The notes beneath the pieces were generated by a model, which saw nothing but the letters and a program-made list of their open reading frames with translations, ran no database searches and was not told the DNA's origin. A stretch of 64,000 bases of DNA from contig NW_005198965.1 of the NCBI RefSeq assembly GCF_000372725.1, forward strand, positions 49,452 through 113,451, read 5' to 3'. Shown here in pieces: positions 39,913 to 49,225 of this stretch (the stretch's first letter is position 1; each line of letters begins with the position of its first letter). The position numbers and the translations under genes were made by a program. The stretch is from Emiliania huxleyi CCMP1516 (taxonomy: Eukaryota; Haptophyta; Isochrysidales; Noelaerhabdaceae).

Positions 39913-40739
39913 CCGGGCCCGAAATCGCACAAAAAAGCACAACCCCGGGCCCAACGCAAGACGCACAAGCACAGACAGTCGAGAAGGGAGAGACAGCGAC
40001 GACAGTCTCAGTCAGAAGAGAGAAGTCACTTAGTCAGCACTGGGTCCCAGAAAGGAAGGCGAACGAATGCGATGACGGCCTCTGTGTGAGCTCAACAGCT
40101 AGTGAGCTCATACGCACGCACAGGCAGGCAGATTCGTGCCATACTTAGCTAGTTAGGAGGTACATGCGAGCTTTTCAGAGTCTGGATTTTGGGGCGCTGT
40201 GGTGTGTGGACCCTCTAGGCAGTGGACTCTCACAACGATGTATTTTGTTTTTGACAATGTGAACAATCGGTCCCATCACCACCCATGAGCCACGTGCGGG
40301 CATTTCTGACAATGTCTGATAAGAATTAAGATGTCTGATATCATCTCAAATGTCGTGACATGAATCATGATACACATCTCATATAGTTTACAAGATAAAG
40401 CCGTAGACCTGAATCATGAACGATCTGGTCTCTGTGGTCAATCTGAAGCTTCATGATTCCATGAAGACGACGGTGCTACCCGGGACAGCCGACACCAGCT
40501 GCCTGCTCTGTGGGGAGCTAGGCGCCGCACGACCCGCAGCCGCGAGAGCACTCGTCGAACGTCTAAACAGTCATGCCCCCCCCCTTCCCCCCCCCTCCCG
40601 CATGTCATGTTCATGTGTTGTGGACGATACCGTGTGGGCTCATGCATGCATGGATGCCTTGAGTGAGATGACGATGGTGGCCCAAGGAGTCCCCGACTGC
40701 TGCAGCCGCAGCAACCCCGCCAGCGCGCGGAGAGAGGTG

Positions 40740-42453
40740 TCAGTCCGCGATGGCGGTGGGGCGTGCGGCGGTGGGCAAGACCGCCCGAGCCGCCGCCGCC
40801 GCGGAGGCCGCGAGCGCGTCGAGCGCGCCGCAGCTCTCGGGCAGCGGGGCGGCGGCGAGGTCCGCCGGCTGAGGGGCTTGGAGAGGCGGCGCCACGTGTG
40901 GCGCGATGGACGCCTGGCGGGTGAGGCCAGCCAGGGGCAGCAGGCCTGCCGGCAGCGGGGCGGGCGGCCAGGAGGGTGGCGCCGCCGCGCCGACCGTCGC
41001 CTGCTCGCGGGCTTGCTCAGTGCAGCCCCAGGCAAGCCGCCAGGCAGGCTGCTGCTGCTGCAGAGGCTGCTGCTGCTGCAGAGGCTGCTGCTGCTGCAGA
41101 GGCTGCTGCTGCTGCAGAGGCTGCTGCTGCTGCAGAGGCTGCTGCTGCTGCAGAGGCTGCTGCTGCTGCAGAGGCTGCTGCTGCTGCAGAGGCTGCTGCT
41201 GCTGCAGAGGCTGCTGCTGCTGCAGAGGCTGCTGCTGCTGCAGAGGCTGCTGCTGCTGCAGAGGCTGCTGCTGCTGCAGAGGCTGCTGCTGCTGCAGAGG
41301 CTGCTGCTGCTGCTGCAGAGGCTGCTGCTGCTGCAGAGGCTGCTGAGGAGGCTGCTGCGGAGGTGGCGGAGGTGCGAGGACCTCCGAGTGGGAGGAGGGG
41401 TGGGGCGGCGAGACGTAGCCCGAGCTCTGCGTTAGAGGTGGCCTCCCCCGCTTCCGCCCTTCCGGCGCCTGCTTCCCCTCGTCCGGCATGCCGGCCGAAG
41501 GCGCCGCCCCCGTCGCTGGCGGAGGCCAGCACGAGACGGGCGCGGGAGGCCACGCGTGCGCGATGTCGAGCTGCGGCGTCGAGGGAAGCTGGCAAGCCAG
41601 CGGGTGGCCGGCCAGCGGTTGGACGGGGAGATGGCACGGCCAGCCGACGGCCGCCGCTGCGACGAGGTGCCCGGGAGGAGGTGGCATGGGAGCCCCGGGC
41701 GGCGCTGCGACGAGGCACCCCTGCGGCGGCGGGTAGCCCTGCCAAAGGTAGGAGGGCATCGCCGCAGCGATTGGCTGGCCCGCCGCCGCACCGGCCGGGT
41801 TTGGCAGCCAGGAGGGGGGCAAGGCGGGCGGCGGGCGGGCGGCGCGGGCGGCGGGGATCAGATCCGCCGCCGCGTGAGAGCCCGCCGGGGCGAGGGTCCT
41901 CCCGACGCGGAAGGAGATCGGCGCCGTCCCCGACACCCGCGCGAGGCCGGGGAGCGAGTCGGACGTCTCGTGCCGCAGGATGACGAGCTTTGGCCCCGTG
42001 CAGCCGGACGTCTGGTTGCAGACGCGATGCGGCGGCCACGGTAGCGTGTCGCCCTGGCCCGGCAGGCAGTTCCAGACGCCGGCCGTTCTCTGGTTCCACC
42101 GCCGCATCGGGACGCCGTCGCCGGTGGCCACCCGTATCCGCGAGGAGGGGATGGCGAAGCCCTCACTCCGGCACCGAAGACAAAAGTGCTCCTGGCGCGG
42201 CGCGTGACGGGGTGAGAGTGCAGGACGTGAGAGGAGCTCGGCGTGGGGACGCGTGAGGAGCGTGCGAGAGCGGCAAACAGCGGGGCGTGAGCAGTGGGAG
42301 GCGCACCCGGAACGCGCTTGACCGCGGAGACACCGGCTCGCACTCGTAGGGGAGGGAACCGCCCGACAGCTCGCGAGCCCAGCAGACGAAGGCCGACCGT
42401 CGCAGCTTGCGCGGCTGCTTTTCAGGCTTGCCAACCGTGGGTGGGCTTTCCAT
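40740..42453 (-). CDS. Cys-rich-domain protein with polyglutamine-type repeat, paralogue of 35413-37560
   Basis: Two exons, 42453-42307 and 42191-40740 (532 residues). The ATG at 42453 gives MESPPTVGKPEKQPRKLRRS. The domain shared with the 35413-37560 gene: FVCWAREL, SSAFR|EHFCLRCRSEGF across the intron, VWNCLPGQGDTLPWPPHRVC, NQTSGCTGPKLVILR, ISFRVGRTLAPA. The paralogue has FREHFC with no intron, which fixes this junction. The middle is Pro/Ala/Gly-rich. About 17 tandem QQQQPL units follow (41045-41345, 18-bp DNA units). There are no membrane segments. PolyQ and Pro-rich composition suggest a nuclear regulator, but that is inference. Confidence 0.68.
41045..41345. repeat. 18-bp coding minisatellite (QQQQPL units)
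   Basis: CTGCTGCTGCAGAGGCTG repeated about 17 times with one unit enlarged by a CTG. Confidence 0.9.
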
Positions 42454-42950
42454 GGGATTGGTCCGCCGACTTTTAGAGTGCACGTTCACAGAGCACACGC
42501 CGTTCACAGACAGTCGAGAAGGGAGAGACGGCAACGAAATCACAAGCACAGACAGTCGAGAAGGGAGAATGAGCATCTGCAGTTGGCGACGGTATATCCT
42601 ACCGTCGCCAACTGCAGCATCAGAGCAGTCTCGCCCACTTCGCCCTTCGCGCGCTCTCTCGCTCGTCGCTGCGGCCTGCGCGGGAGACGCTGCCCACTGT
42701 CTCCGCCCCTGCCCTCCCGCTTGAGCCGCCATCGCGGCGGCCCTCAGGGACAAGGTACGGTGGGCGCATAAAACAAATATTGCGTGCGAAGCGTGTGCGT
42801 GTGCCGTCGTCACACGGCGTGTCCCCCGTGTGTGTGGCTGTGGGCCGGGGGGCGAAAAACAAAACGGCCAAACGGCGGCCCTAAACCGTTAAACGGGCGT
42901 TTTCGGACCCCGCGACTTTTTCGATTGGCGTCCCACCGGCACCGCCCGAG
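42454..42950. other. Intergenic region with hairpin and short repeats
   Basis: Two copies of CAGACAGTCGAGAAGGGAGA (about 42507 and 42550) also match 39971-39990. The perfect hairpin at 42577-42617 lies here. No gene seen. Confidence 0.5.
42577..42617. other. Perfect 18-bp inverted repeat with 5-nt loop
   Basis: CTGCAGTTGGCGACGGTA, loop TATCC, then the exact reverse complement. It lies 124-164 bp upstream of the start of the minus-strand gene at 42453 and could be in its 5' UTR. Confidence 0.85.
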
Positions 42951-44072
42951 TCACCGCCTCCCGAACCCGCCCCCCACGCCGCTCCTCGCCATCGCGCGCT
43001 TGAGCGCCACGCGGAGGCCGAGCGCGAGCGCCTCGTGCGAGCCCGGCTCCGTCGCGGCGAGCACCGCCTCGTCGTCCGCCAGCGCCGTCTGCTTGAGCAG
43101 CGGCCGCGCGTGCGGGTGCGCGCGCAGCAGCGCCTCGTCGGCCGCGGCGGCCGCGGGGTCGAGGAAGCCGTAGTGGCCGAGGAACTCGGCGTTGGAGGTG
43201 CCGCTCGTGCCGTACACGATCTCCACCTGCTCGCCCGCGCCGACCGGCGCGCCGGCGAGCACGCGCAGCATCCCGTCGGTGCGGCCGGCGAGCCGGTGGG
43301 GCGACGACGCGCGGTGGTTGAACATGTCGAGCCACGGGATGAGCAGCTTGTGCCCCCTGCCGTCCGCGCCCTGCACCGTCAGCACGCGCGACTGCACCAG
43401 CCACACCGCCCACTGCAGCTCGCGCCGCGCCGCCTCGCCCGCCGCGCCGCCCTCGCCCTCGCCGCCGCCGCCCAGCGCGCTCTCGATGTCCGCGGCGCGG
43501 CGGCGCACCTCCTCCGCCAGCGGCGGCCACTGGCACAGCTCGAGCGTCGCCTCGCCCCAAAAGTCGGGCGTGCACAGGTCGGGCGAGTCCGGCTGCGGCA
43601 GCGTCGCGTAGTAGGGCTCGCGCGCGCCGCCAGCGTCGCGCGCGCGCGCCTCGAGCAGCGCGCGCGCCGCCGGGAGTGGGTCGTCGCCCTGCGCGCCCAG
43701 GTCGACGGCGCAGCGCGCGGGCACCGCGACAATCTCCTCGCCGGCGTCGATCCGCCGCGTCGCCATCAGGCCGCGCAGGCCGCCAAAGTCGGCGATGGCG
43801 ACGGCTCCCAGCTTGGCGCCCTCCGCCTCGAGCCACCCGCGCAGCGACTCGTACGCCGGGTCGACGAGCGCGACGCCGGGCGGGCTCGGCGGCGCAGAGG
43901 CCGCAGGCGGCGACGGAGGCTGCGGCTTCCTCCTCCGCACCGGCGCGCCGCCCTTCCGCTTGGCGGCGAGCATCGCCGGCGGCCGGGACCGCGCCGGCGT
44001 CCGCAATGCGATGGAGGACGAGACTAGCAGAGCTAGCAGCAGCAGCGGGGCGAGCGGCCGCCGAGGTGTCAT
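42951..44072 (-). CDS. SET-domain protein methyltransferase (Rubisco LSMT/SETD3-like)
   Basis: Intronless, 373 residues from the ATG at 44072, chosen because it begins a signal-like stretch (MTPRRPLAPLLLLALLVSSS) followed by an Arg/Pro-rich transit-like region. The SET domain (about residues 75-340) shows GLRGLMATRRIDAGEEIVAV, LLIPWLDMFNH and VEIVYGTSGTSNAEFLGHYG. The last two are the SAM- and substrate-site motifs of the LSMT/SETD3/SETD6 group. A C-terminal helical region follows. The predicted role is methylation of a lysine or histidine in a plastid or secretory-route protein. The target is unknown. The usual Rubis-subs-bind domain looks short. Confidence 0.88.
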   Translation of the reverse strand: MTPRRPLAPLLLLALLVSSSIALRTPARSRPPAMLAAKRKGGAPVRRRKPQPPSPPAASAPPSPPGVALVDPAYESLRGWLEAEGAKLGAVAIADFGGLRGLMATRRIDAGEEIVAVPARCAVDLGAQGDDPLPAARALLEARARDAGGAREPYYATLPQPDSPDLCTPDFWGEATLELCQWPPLAEEVRRRAADIESALGGGGEGEGGAAGEAARRELQWAVWLVQSRVLTVQGADGRGHKLLIPWLDMFNHRASSPHRLAGRTDGMLRVLAGAPVGAGEQVEIVYGTSGTSNAEFLGHYGFLDPAAAAADEALLRAHPHARPLLKQTALADDEAVLAATEPGSHEALALGLRVALKRAMARSGVGGGFGRR

Positions 44073-44181
44073 TTCATGTAGCGAGCGGACTCGGAAAAAA
44101 AGAAAAAAGGAGCCGCGCACACTCGATGGAGTTCTTTTTTGGGAAAAAGAAAACGGGGGCACGCAAAATCGTAAGAGCTAC

Positions 44182-44255
44182 ATACACTGAAAATGCAAAG
44201 CCCGTCAGCAGTTCACCTACGGGTATGTTCGTAAGAGGAGCTACATACATTGAAA
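44182..44255 (+). repeat. 24-bp direct repeat pair
   Basis: GTAAGAGCTACATACACTGA and GTAAGAGGAGCTACATACAT, each followed by (T)GAAAATG, about 50 bp apart. Confidence 0.7.
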
Positions 44256-44346
44256 ATGGTGGAGAGGAGCGTCCCGGCGCTGCCTGGGCTCGCTCGAGTT
44301 AGCGGTATTGGCCTGGCCCCGCTCGTAATTCTTCTTTTACTTTGAA

Positions 44347-45489
44347 TTGATGGTGGCTCCGGCTGCCTCTGCCTCTCGCCCCAGCCCCAGCCCAATGTTG
44401 AGCTCGCCAATGCCTCGCCGCGACAGCCTGTCGCTCCCGTTCTCCGCTTCACGCCGCGACTCCTCCGGCCAGCCTGTCCGTGGCGGCTCGGCGGCGGCAA
44501 AGCCAATCCTCTGGTCTGGCGCCCGCCGCCGAATGCCGCTCGGCCCCGCAACCCCCAACTCGCCGACACCCCGTGCCGCGACGCCAAAGTTCTCGCCCGT
44601 CATCTCGTCGGGCGCTCGCCGCGACGAGGCCGCGGTCGCCGCGAACCTGGCCCTTCGCGCTGTGGCCGCGACGCCGAGGCAAGGCAGGGCGGCGATGCCG
44701 TCGCTCCTCGGCAGTGGCGCTCGTCGCGCGAGCAGCGTGGCGCCGATCGCGTCTCCGTCGACCTCGCCGCCGCCGATAGCGGGCCAGCCGCGCGCCTTTG
44801 GCACGCCCTCCTCCGCCTTTCGCCGCCCTCCGCAGCGGATCGCCATCCCGGCCGACGACGAGGCGCCGTCGCCGTCGGGGCCGTCGCCGTCGGAACCGTC
44901 GCCCACGGAGGAGGTGTCGGCGGTCGAGGAGGAGGAGGTGTCGGAGGGCGCGGCGCCGGGCTCTCCGCTCGCGCCCACCACGCCCGCCGCGATGCCTCCG
45001 CCCGACACCGACGCCGGCATCCGCTCGGGGGCGAGGCGGCAGCCAGCCGGCGGAGGAGGGGTGGCGGCGTCGCCCCTCGCGCCGCCAAAGTCTCCGGGGC
45101 TCGCCCTGCGGCCCGCAGAGGCGCCGAGCTCGGGGCGTGCGCTCAGGCTCGTGCAGGTGCGCGCGTCGGCGGCGCAGCGCGCCCAGACGGGCAGCGAGAG
45201 AGTCGTCACTCCGGCGAGGCGCTCGACGCGCGTGCAGGCGGCGGCGGAGCCGACGGAGAGGCTGCTCGAGGAGTCGGACTACGCGTACGCGCCCAATCTC
45301 GCGCTCGCGCCCGCGCGAGAGCCAACCTCTCCCGGCGGCGCCGCCAACGAGGCTGCTCTCGATGAAGCGGAGGCAGCGGCGGCAGCGGCGGCGGCACCGG
45401 CACCACCAGTGGCGGCGGCGGCGGCGGCCGCCGCCGCCAAGCCGTCCGCGATTCCACGCCCGCGGCTGCGCTCCACGGCGCAGCGGTGA
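44347..45489 (+). CDS. Low-complexity Pro/Ala/Ser/Arg-rich protein with SGARR motifs
   Basis: 380 residues, intronless as read. It repeats S-G-A-R-R (WSGARRRMPLG, SSGARRDEA, GSGARRASS, RSGARRQPAGG), has an acidic centre (PTEEVSAVEEEEVSEGAAPG) and a TPARRSTRVQ motif before ERLLEESDYAYAP. RRSTR-type motifs occur in several chromosome- and spindle-associated proteins, but nothing else supports such a role. The C-terminus is poly-Ala. The opposite strand is open for 378 codons, but the plus frame has better amino-acid structure and an AT-rich upstream region. Confidence 0.55.
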   Translation: MMVAPAASASRPSPSPMLSSPMPRRDSLSLPFSASRRDSSGQPVRGGSAAAKPILWSGARRRMPLGPATPNSPTPRAATPKFSPVISSGARRDEAAVAANLALRAVAATPRQGRAAMPSLLGSGARRASSVAPIASPSTSPPPIAGQPRAFGTPSSAFRRPPQRIAIPADDEAPSPSGPSPSEPSPTEEVSAVEEEEVSEGAAPGSPLAPTTPAAMPPPDTDAGIRSGARRQPAGGGGVAASPLAPPKSPGLALRPAEAPSSGRALRLVQVRASAAQRAQTGSERVVTPARRSTRVQAAAEPTERLLEESDYAYAPNLALAPAREPTSPGGAANEAALDEAEAAAAAAAAPAPPVAAAAAAAAAKPSAIPRPRLRSTAQR

Positions 45490-46156
45490 GGTCCACGCGC
45501 GAACAATGTGCTTGCGGGTGCGAGGTTGTGTAGTGGGAGCGCGGACAAGCGGCTCTGCTGCTCTGCGGAGCTTTTGCCGTCTCAACTCTCTGCCGTCGGC
45601 GGTGGCGTCGGCGGCGTCGAGCGGCGCGCGAGCTGGGCTTTGCCCTGGGTGTCCATGATAGGTGGGCGAGAGATGCCAGCAGGGAGGGGACAGGGCGTGT
45701 GACTCAGGGGGGATGCAGGAGAGAAGCGCCGCGGGCCCGCGGCCTCACCACACGCAGCGTCCCATATGCGTCGTCCAGTAGGAGTAAAAAATCACGCAAA
45801 AAGCGCCCACCGGCGGGCACGTGCGTGCGGCGTGCGGGGACCGGGCTCCGGGGTGAGCCGCGTGAGCGCGCTGTCGCATCGGCGTTCGGCGGTCGGGCTC
45901 ACGAGTCACGTCCCTCACTTGGGACTTGGCTCTGCACACTGCACAGCCACACAGGTTTTGGGGACTGTGGACTGTGCGGGGGCCGGAGGGGGGGCTCGCC
46001 GCCGTGCGCCGGCGCGCGAGATCCTGCGGGGACTGAATAGCGAGTCGACGTCGCAGAGAAGGTGGCATGAAATCGTAGTCGCGTGCTGATCAGAGCGGCG
46101 GCGGCGACGCGCCTTCCACACGGCTGCGGCGACGTGCGGCGAGCGGCTGAGCAAAG
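45490..46156. other. Intergenic region
   Basis: 3' flanks of convergent genes; no feature beyond GC-rich low-complexity sequence. Confidence 0.35.
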
Positions 46157-47825
46157 TCAAGAGCTGACGCCGCCCGCCGCCGGCTCCTTGGCGGCGCCCT
46201 CACCTCCCTCCTCCTCCTCGTCCGCCTCCGGCTCGGCCTCGTGCGAGCTGAGGTCGATGAGCCGGTTCGACTCCTGCGCGGCGACGCGACGCCTCAGGCG
46301 AGCCCGGAGGGAGCGGGAGCGGTGGCGGTGGCGGTGGCGGGGGTGGCGGCCCCAGGGCGGAGGGAGGGAGTGTGTGTCCACCGCGCGAGGGCGGGAGAGG
46401 AGAAAAGTCGCGCGTCGTGAGGCGCTCCTGCGCCAGCGTCGAGATGCGCACGCGCCCCTTTCGCCGGATGTAGCTGCTCACTGCCTGCAGCTCGTCGCGC
46501 GAGATGAAGATGAACTTGCCGCGGTCGTCGACCACGCCCGTCACGTACCCCATCGCCTCGAGCGAGCGCAGCCGCGCCACGAGGTCCGCCGTCCTGGTGT
46601 GTGCAGGCTCGGTGAAGGGTGTGGAGAAGGGGCCCTGCACGGCATGCCTTCGCCTCGCGTGGCTGCCAGGGCCACGGATGCAGTGAACACGGCTGCAGCA
46701 CAGCTCCAGAGTCCAAGGATCCTCCTCCGCATCTAGTTCCGCCGTCTTGAGGCCAAACTCGGCGCTCAGCTGCTCGAGGGTCGACACCTTGCGCCGCTGC
46801 AGCGTGGTCACAAAGCGGACCAGCAGCCCCTCCTCCTCCTCCGCGCCCTCGCCCGCGTCGCCCGCCTCCTCCACCTACCGCACACAACCGCCAAGCAACC
46901 TGTCGCGGTCTGGGCTCTCGCCTCGCCGCCTCCGCCGCGCCGCCGCGCCTCGAACATGCCCCGCCACGCGTCGTACTCCTCCTTCGCCTTCTGCTCCGCC
47001 TCCTCCTTCTTCCTCCGCCGCTCCTCCTCCCGCTCCCGCTCCCGCTCCTGCCGCTCCTGTGTGCGCGCCAGGCCGCAGCCGTCACCTCGACTAAGCGGCG
47101 TGGGCCGCGGGGCGGGCGGCGGGGCGGACGGCGGGGCGGTGGCGGGTGGCGGGTGGCGGGTGGCGGGTGGCGGGTGGCGAGTGGCGGGTGGCGGGTGGCG
47201 GGTGGCGGGTGGCGGGTGGCGGGTGGCGGGTGGCGGGGAGGCGAGCGGCGGCGGCAGAGGAGAGGGTGGCGGGTCATCGGCGGGCAGGCTGTGGCAGAGG
47301 AGAGGGTGGCGGGTCATCGGCGGGCAGGCTGTGGCGGGTGTGAACGGTCGCTCTCCACTACGGCGGCGGCGGCACGGCGCCCGCCTCCTCCTTTGCCCGC
47401 CGCGCCGTCTCCTTGGTCTGCGCTCGCTCGTCGCCGTCCTCCCGCAGCGCCTCGCGCTGCTGCCTCTCCTCCTCCTGCTCGGCCCGCTGCTCGGCCTTAC
47501 GCTGGCGTCGCGTCCCACCGGCGTGGTCGTCGTCGTCCGCCGCTGCGGGCCCGGCATCGCCGCCCGCGTCGCCGCCCGCCGCGTGCGCCTTCTTGAGCTT
47601 TGCCAGGCCCTTGTTCTTCTTTCGGTTGCCGCCGAGCTCCTTCTCGGCCGTCTTGGCTGCCCGCTTCTTGGCGGCCGCCTCGTCGGCCGCCGCCTGCCTC
47701 GCGGCGCGCGCCTCCTCCTCGCCGGCCTGCGTCTTCTGCTGTCTGAAGAGCAAGACGAGTGGGACAATCATCGCGGCGACGAGCACGACGAGTGCGAGGA
47801 CGGCAGTGAGGTTGTCGCCGCCCAT
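46157..47825 (-). CDS. DDRGK1: DDRGK1/UFBP1 homologue (ER UFMylation adaptor), 5 exons
   Basis: Part of the UFM1 ligase complex (with UFL1) at the ER. Exons: 47825 to about 47376, 47056-46949, 46874-46747, 46593-46428, 46273-46157 (about 322 residues). The N-terminal anchor (TAVLALVVLVAAMIVPLVLL) is followed by a charged coiled coil (EEERRRKKEEAEQKAKEEYD) and a winged-helix/PCI-like end with LLVRFVTTLQRRKVSTLEQL, VTGVVDDRGKFIFIS (the name-giving DDRGK), ELQAVSSYIRRKGRVRIS and an acidic tail. The two last introns (46594-46746, 46274-46427) begin GA and end CAG when the protein is aligned to the family. The 47376 end of exon 1 has a GC alternative at 47397. Confidence 0.88.
47136..47240. repeat. 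7-bp minisatellite GGGTGGC in a DDRGK1 intron
   Basis: About 14 units; a 46-bp duplication (GAGAGGGTGGCGGGTCATCG units) follows at 47260-47335. Confidence 0.9.
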
Positions 47826-48231
47826 AGCGCGCGCTGGGGTTCGGGCTGCGCGTCAGGGTGGGAAGCAAATCTGGCCAACCCCTATTCGGTGATTAAAATC
47901 GTGGTGGCGGCGTGCCATCCTTCCATCCTGTTTCTTTTTACCTATGTGGTGAGGCGGCCCCCGGGGGCGCAAGAGTGCAGGAGAACTTCTGCGCCGCCGG
48001 CGAAGATCTGCGCCGTTGTAGCGCGCTCTGCGCCGCCTCACTCACTCACCACATATAGGGAGGGAATGGTTCTCCCTTCATTTCCCGAAAAAGAATTCAC
48101 CTCAAGCTTGGTCCAGCGTCTCATGAGCGTCTCTCTCATCCTTCATTTCCCGAAAAAGAATTCACGCTGGGCGGGCCGGCGTCTCCTTCTCCTTCCTAAC
48201 CCGGCTTGCTTTGTTGAGACGTCGACGCGCC
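47826..48231. other. Intergenic region between divergent genes
   Basis: Contains CTTCATTTCCCGAAAAAGAA followed by TTCAC twice (about 48079 and 48143), possibly a duplicated promoter element of the small gene at 48232. Confidence 0.45.
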
Positions 48232-48549
48232 ATGCACAACCCCGTTTCAGCCGAGGCTCCTGCCCTACCTAAATCCGATTCTCCTGCGCCACCCATCAAG
48301 CCTCCAGCACGACTGCCAATCAAGGCAGCCGGCCGCCGCTCGGACGGTGAGATAGACCCCGTTGAGTACCAGCGCCTTCTAAATGAGGCCGACCGCTTGA
48401 CCTGGGAGCAATGCTATTATATCATGAAAGAGGAGGCGGACATGGCGAGAGTTCTTCTCCTGCACATCGGTCTCGAGCTGTTGTTTGACCTCCCAAAATT
48501 CATGCTGATCGCGCTGGTGTGGTCTTCAACCAAACCAGCTTTGGGCTGA
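48232..48549 (+). CDS. Small hypothetical protein, one membrane-like helix
   Basis: 105 residues: Pro-rich N-terminus (PALPKSDSPAPPIKPPARLP), charged middle (DPVEYQRLLNEADRLTWEQC), then an amphipathic/hydrophobic segment (ARVLLLHIGLELLFDLPKF). Codon usage is less GC-biased than its neighbours. Function unknown. Confidence 0.45.
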   Translation: MHNPVSAEAPALPKSDSPAPPIKPPARLPIKAAGRRSDGEIDPVEYQRLLNEADRLTWEQCYYIMKEEADMARVLLLHIGLELLFDLPKFMLIALVWSSTKPALG

Positions 48550-49225
48550 CGAGTCCCATCACGCCGGTACGATTGATTGACAGCACGCATAGGGTCCGCA
48601 AAGCTGGCTGAAGATGCAGTTGCTCTGGACACGCACGAACGTGGCGCAAGCAGGCCCGTGCAAAGATGAGCTCATCACACCGCCGCACCATCGCACGCCG
48701 GCGGGAGAGCTGTCGAACTCGGCTTTGCAACTGAGACGTCCCTGGGATCGCCAACGTTGCGCTCCCGTCAGCGCTCACTGCCGCCTTATCCGCAGAGATG
48801 TTGACCAGTGTGAGCCTAGTGAGTAGTGTGTCACCGCTGGTGGTGTCTCCAGTCTCGCAGAGAGGACAGCAGACACGTGTGTGTCGTCGCGTGCGCGAGA
48901 GAAATCAGAAAACACCAATCACGGTGAACACAGTTGGTTCTGCGTCCATGTTCCCTGTGGGTGTGCTGCCTTGCCATTTGTGTGCAAGAAGCAGATCTAA
49001 GATCCAATCATCCAAAGACAAACACCACTCTCGTACCACACACACACACACGACACCCACACACACGACACACGTCGACGTGCCGCACACACCCAGACAC
49101 ACCACACAGCACACACACCACACGCGACACAATCGTTACGGCGTGCGCCGCGCAACCGCAAAGGCAAACACGAAGTCTCACTCGTGCTGCGCGTGCCCCT
49201 GCGCCCGCCGGCCCACGCCCCTCGC
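48550..49225. other. Intergenic region
   Basis: CA/GAC-rich simple sequence at 49037-49130 (ACACACACACACGACACC). No gene supported. The plus-strand frame over 48798-50558 crosses a minus-strand exon and a repeat array. Confidence 0.4.

Larger units (their letters stand above)
39483..40739. other. Intergenic region with repeats
   Basis: AGAATGTTCAATCTCAA from the 3' end of the preceding gene (39459-39475) recurs at 39537-39553. The direct repeat 39582-39684 and the dispersed repeat 39847-39912 lie here. 40230-40410 is AT-rich with TGTCTGATA/TGTCATGAC-type short repeats. No gene supported. Confidence 0.45.

Noticed and set aside
41045-41345. CRISPR-like regular repeats
   Set aside because: Contiguous 18-bp coding minisatellite with no spacers, in a eukaryotic gene.
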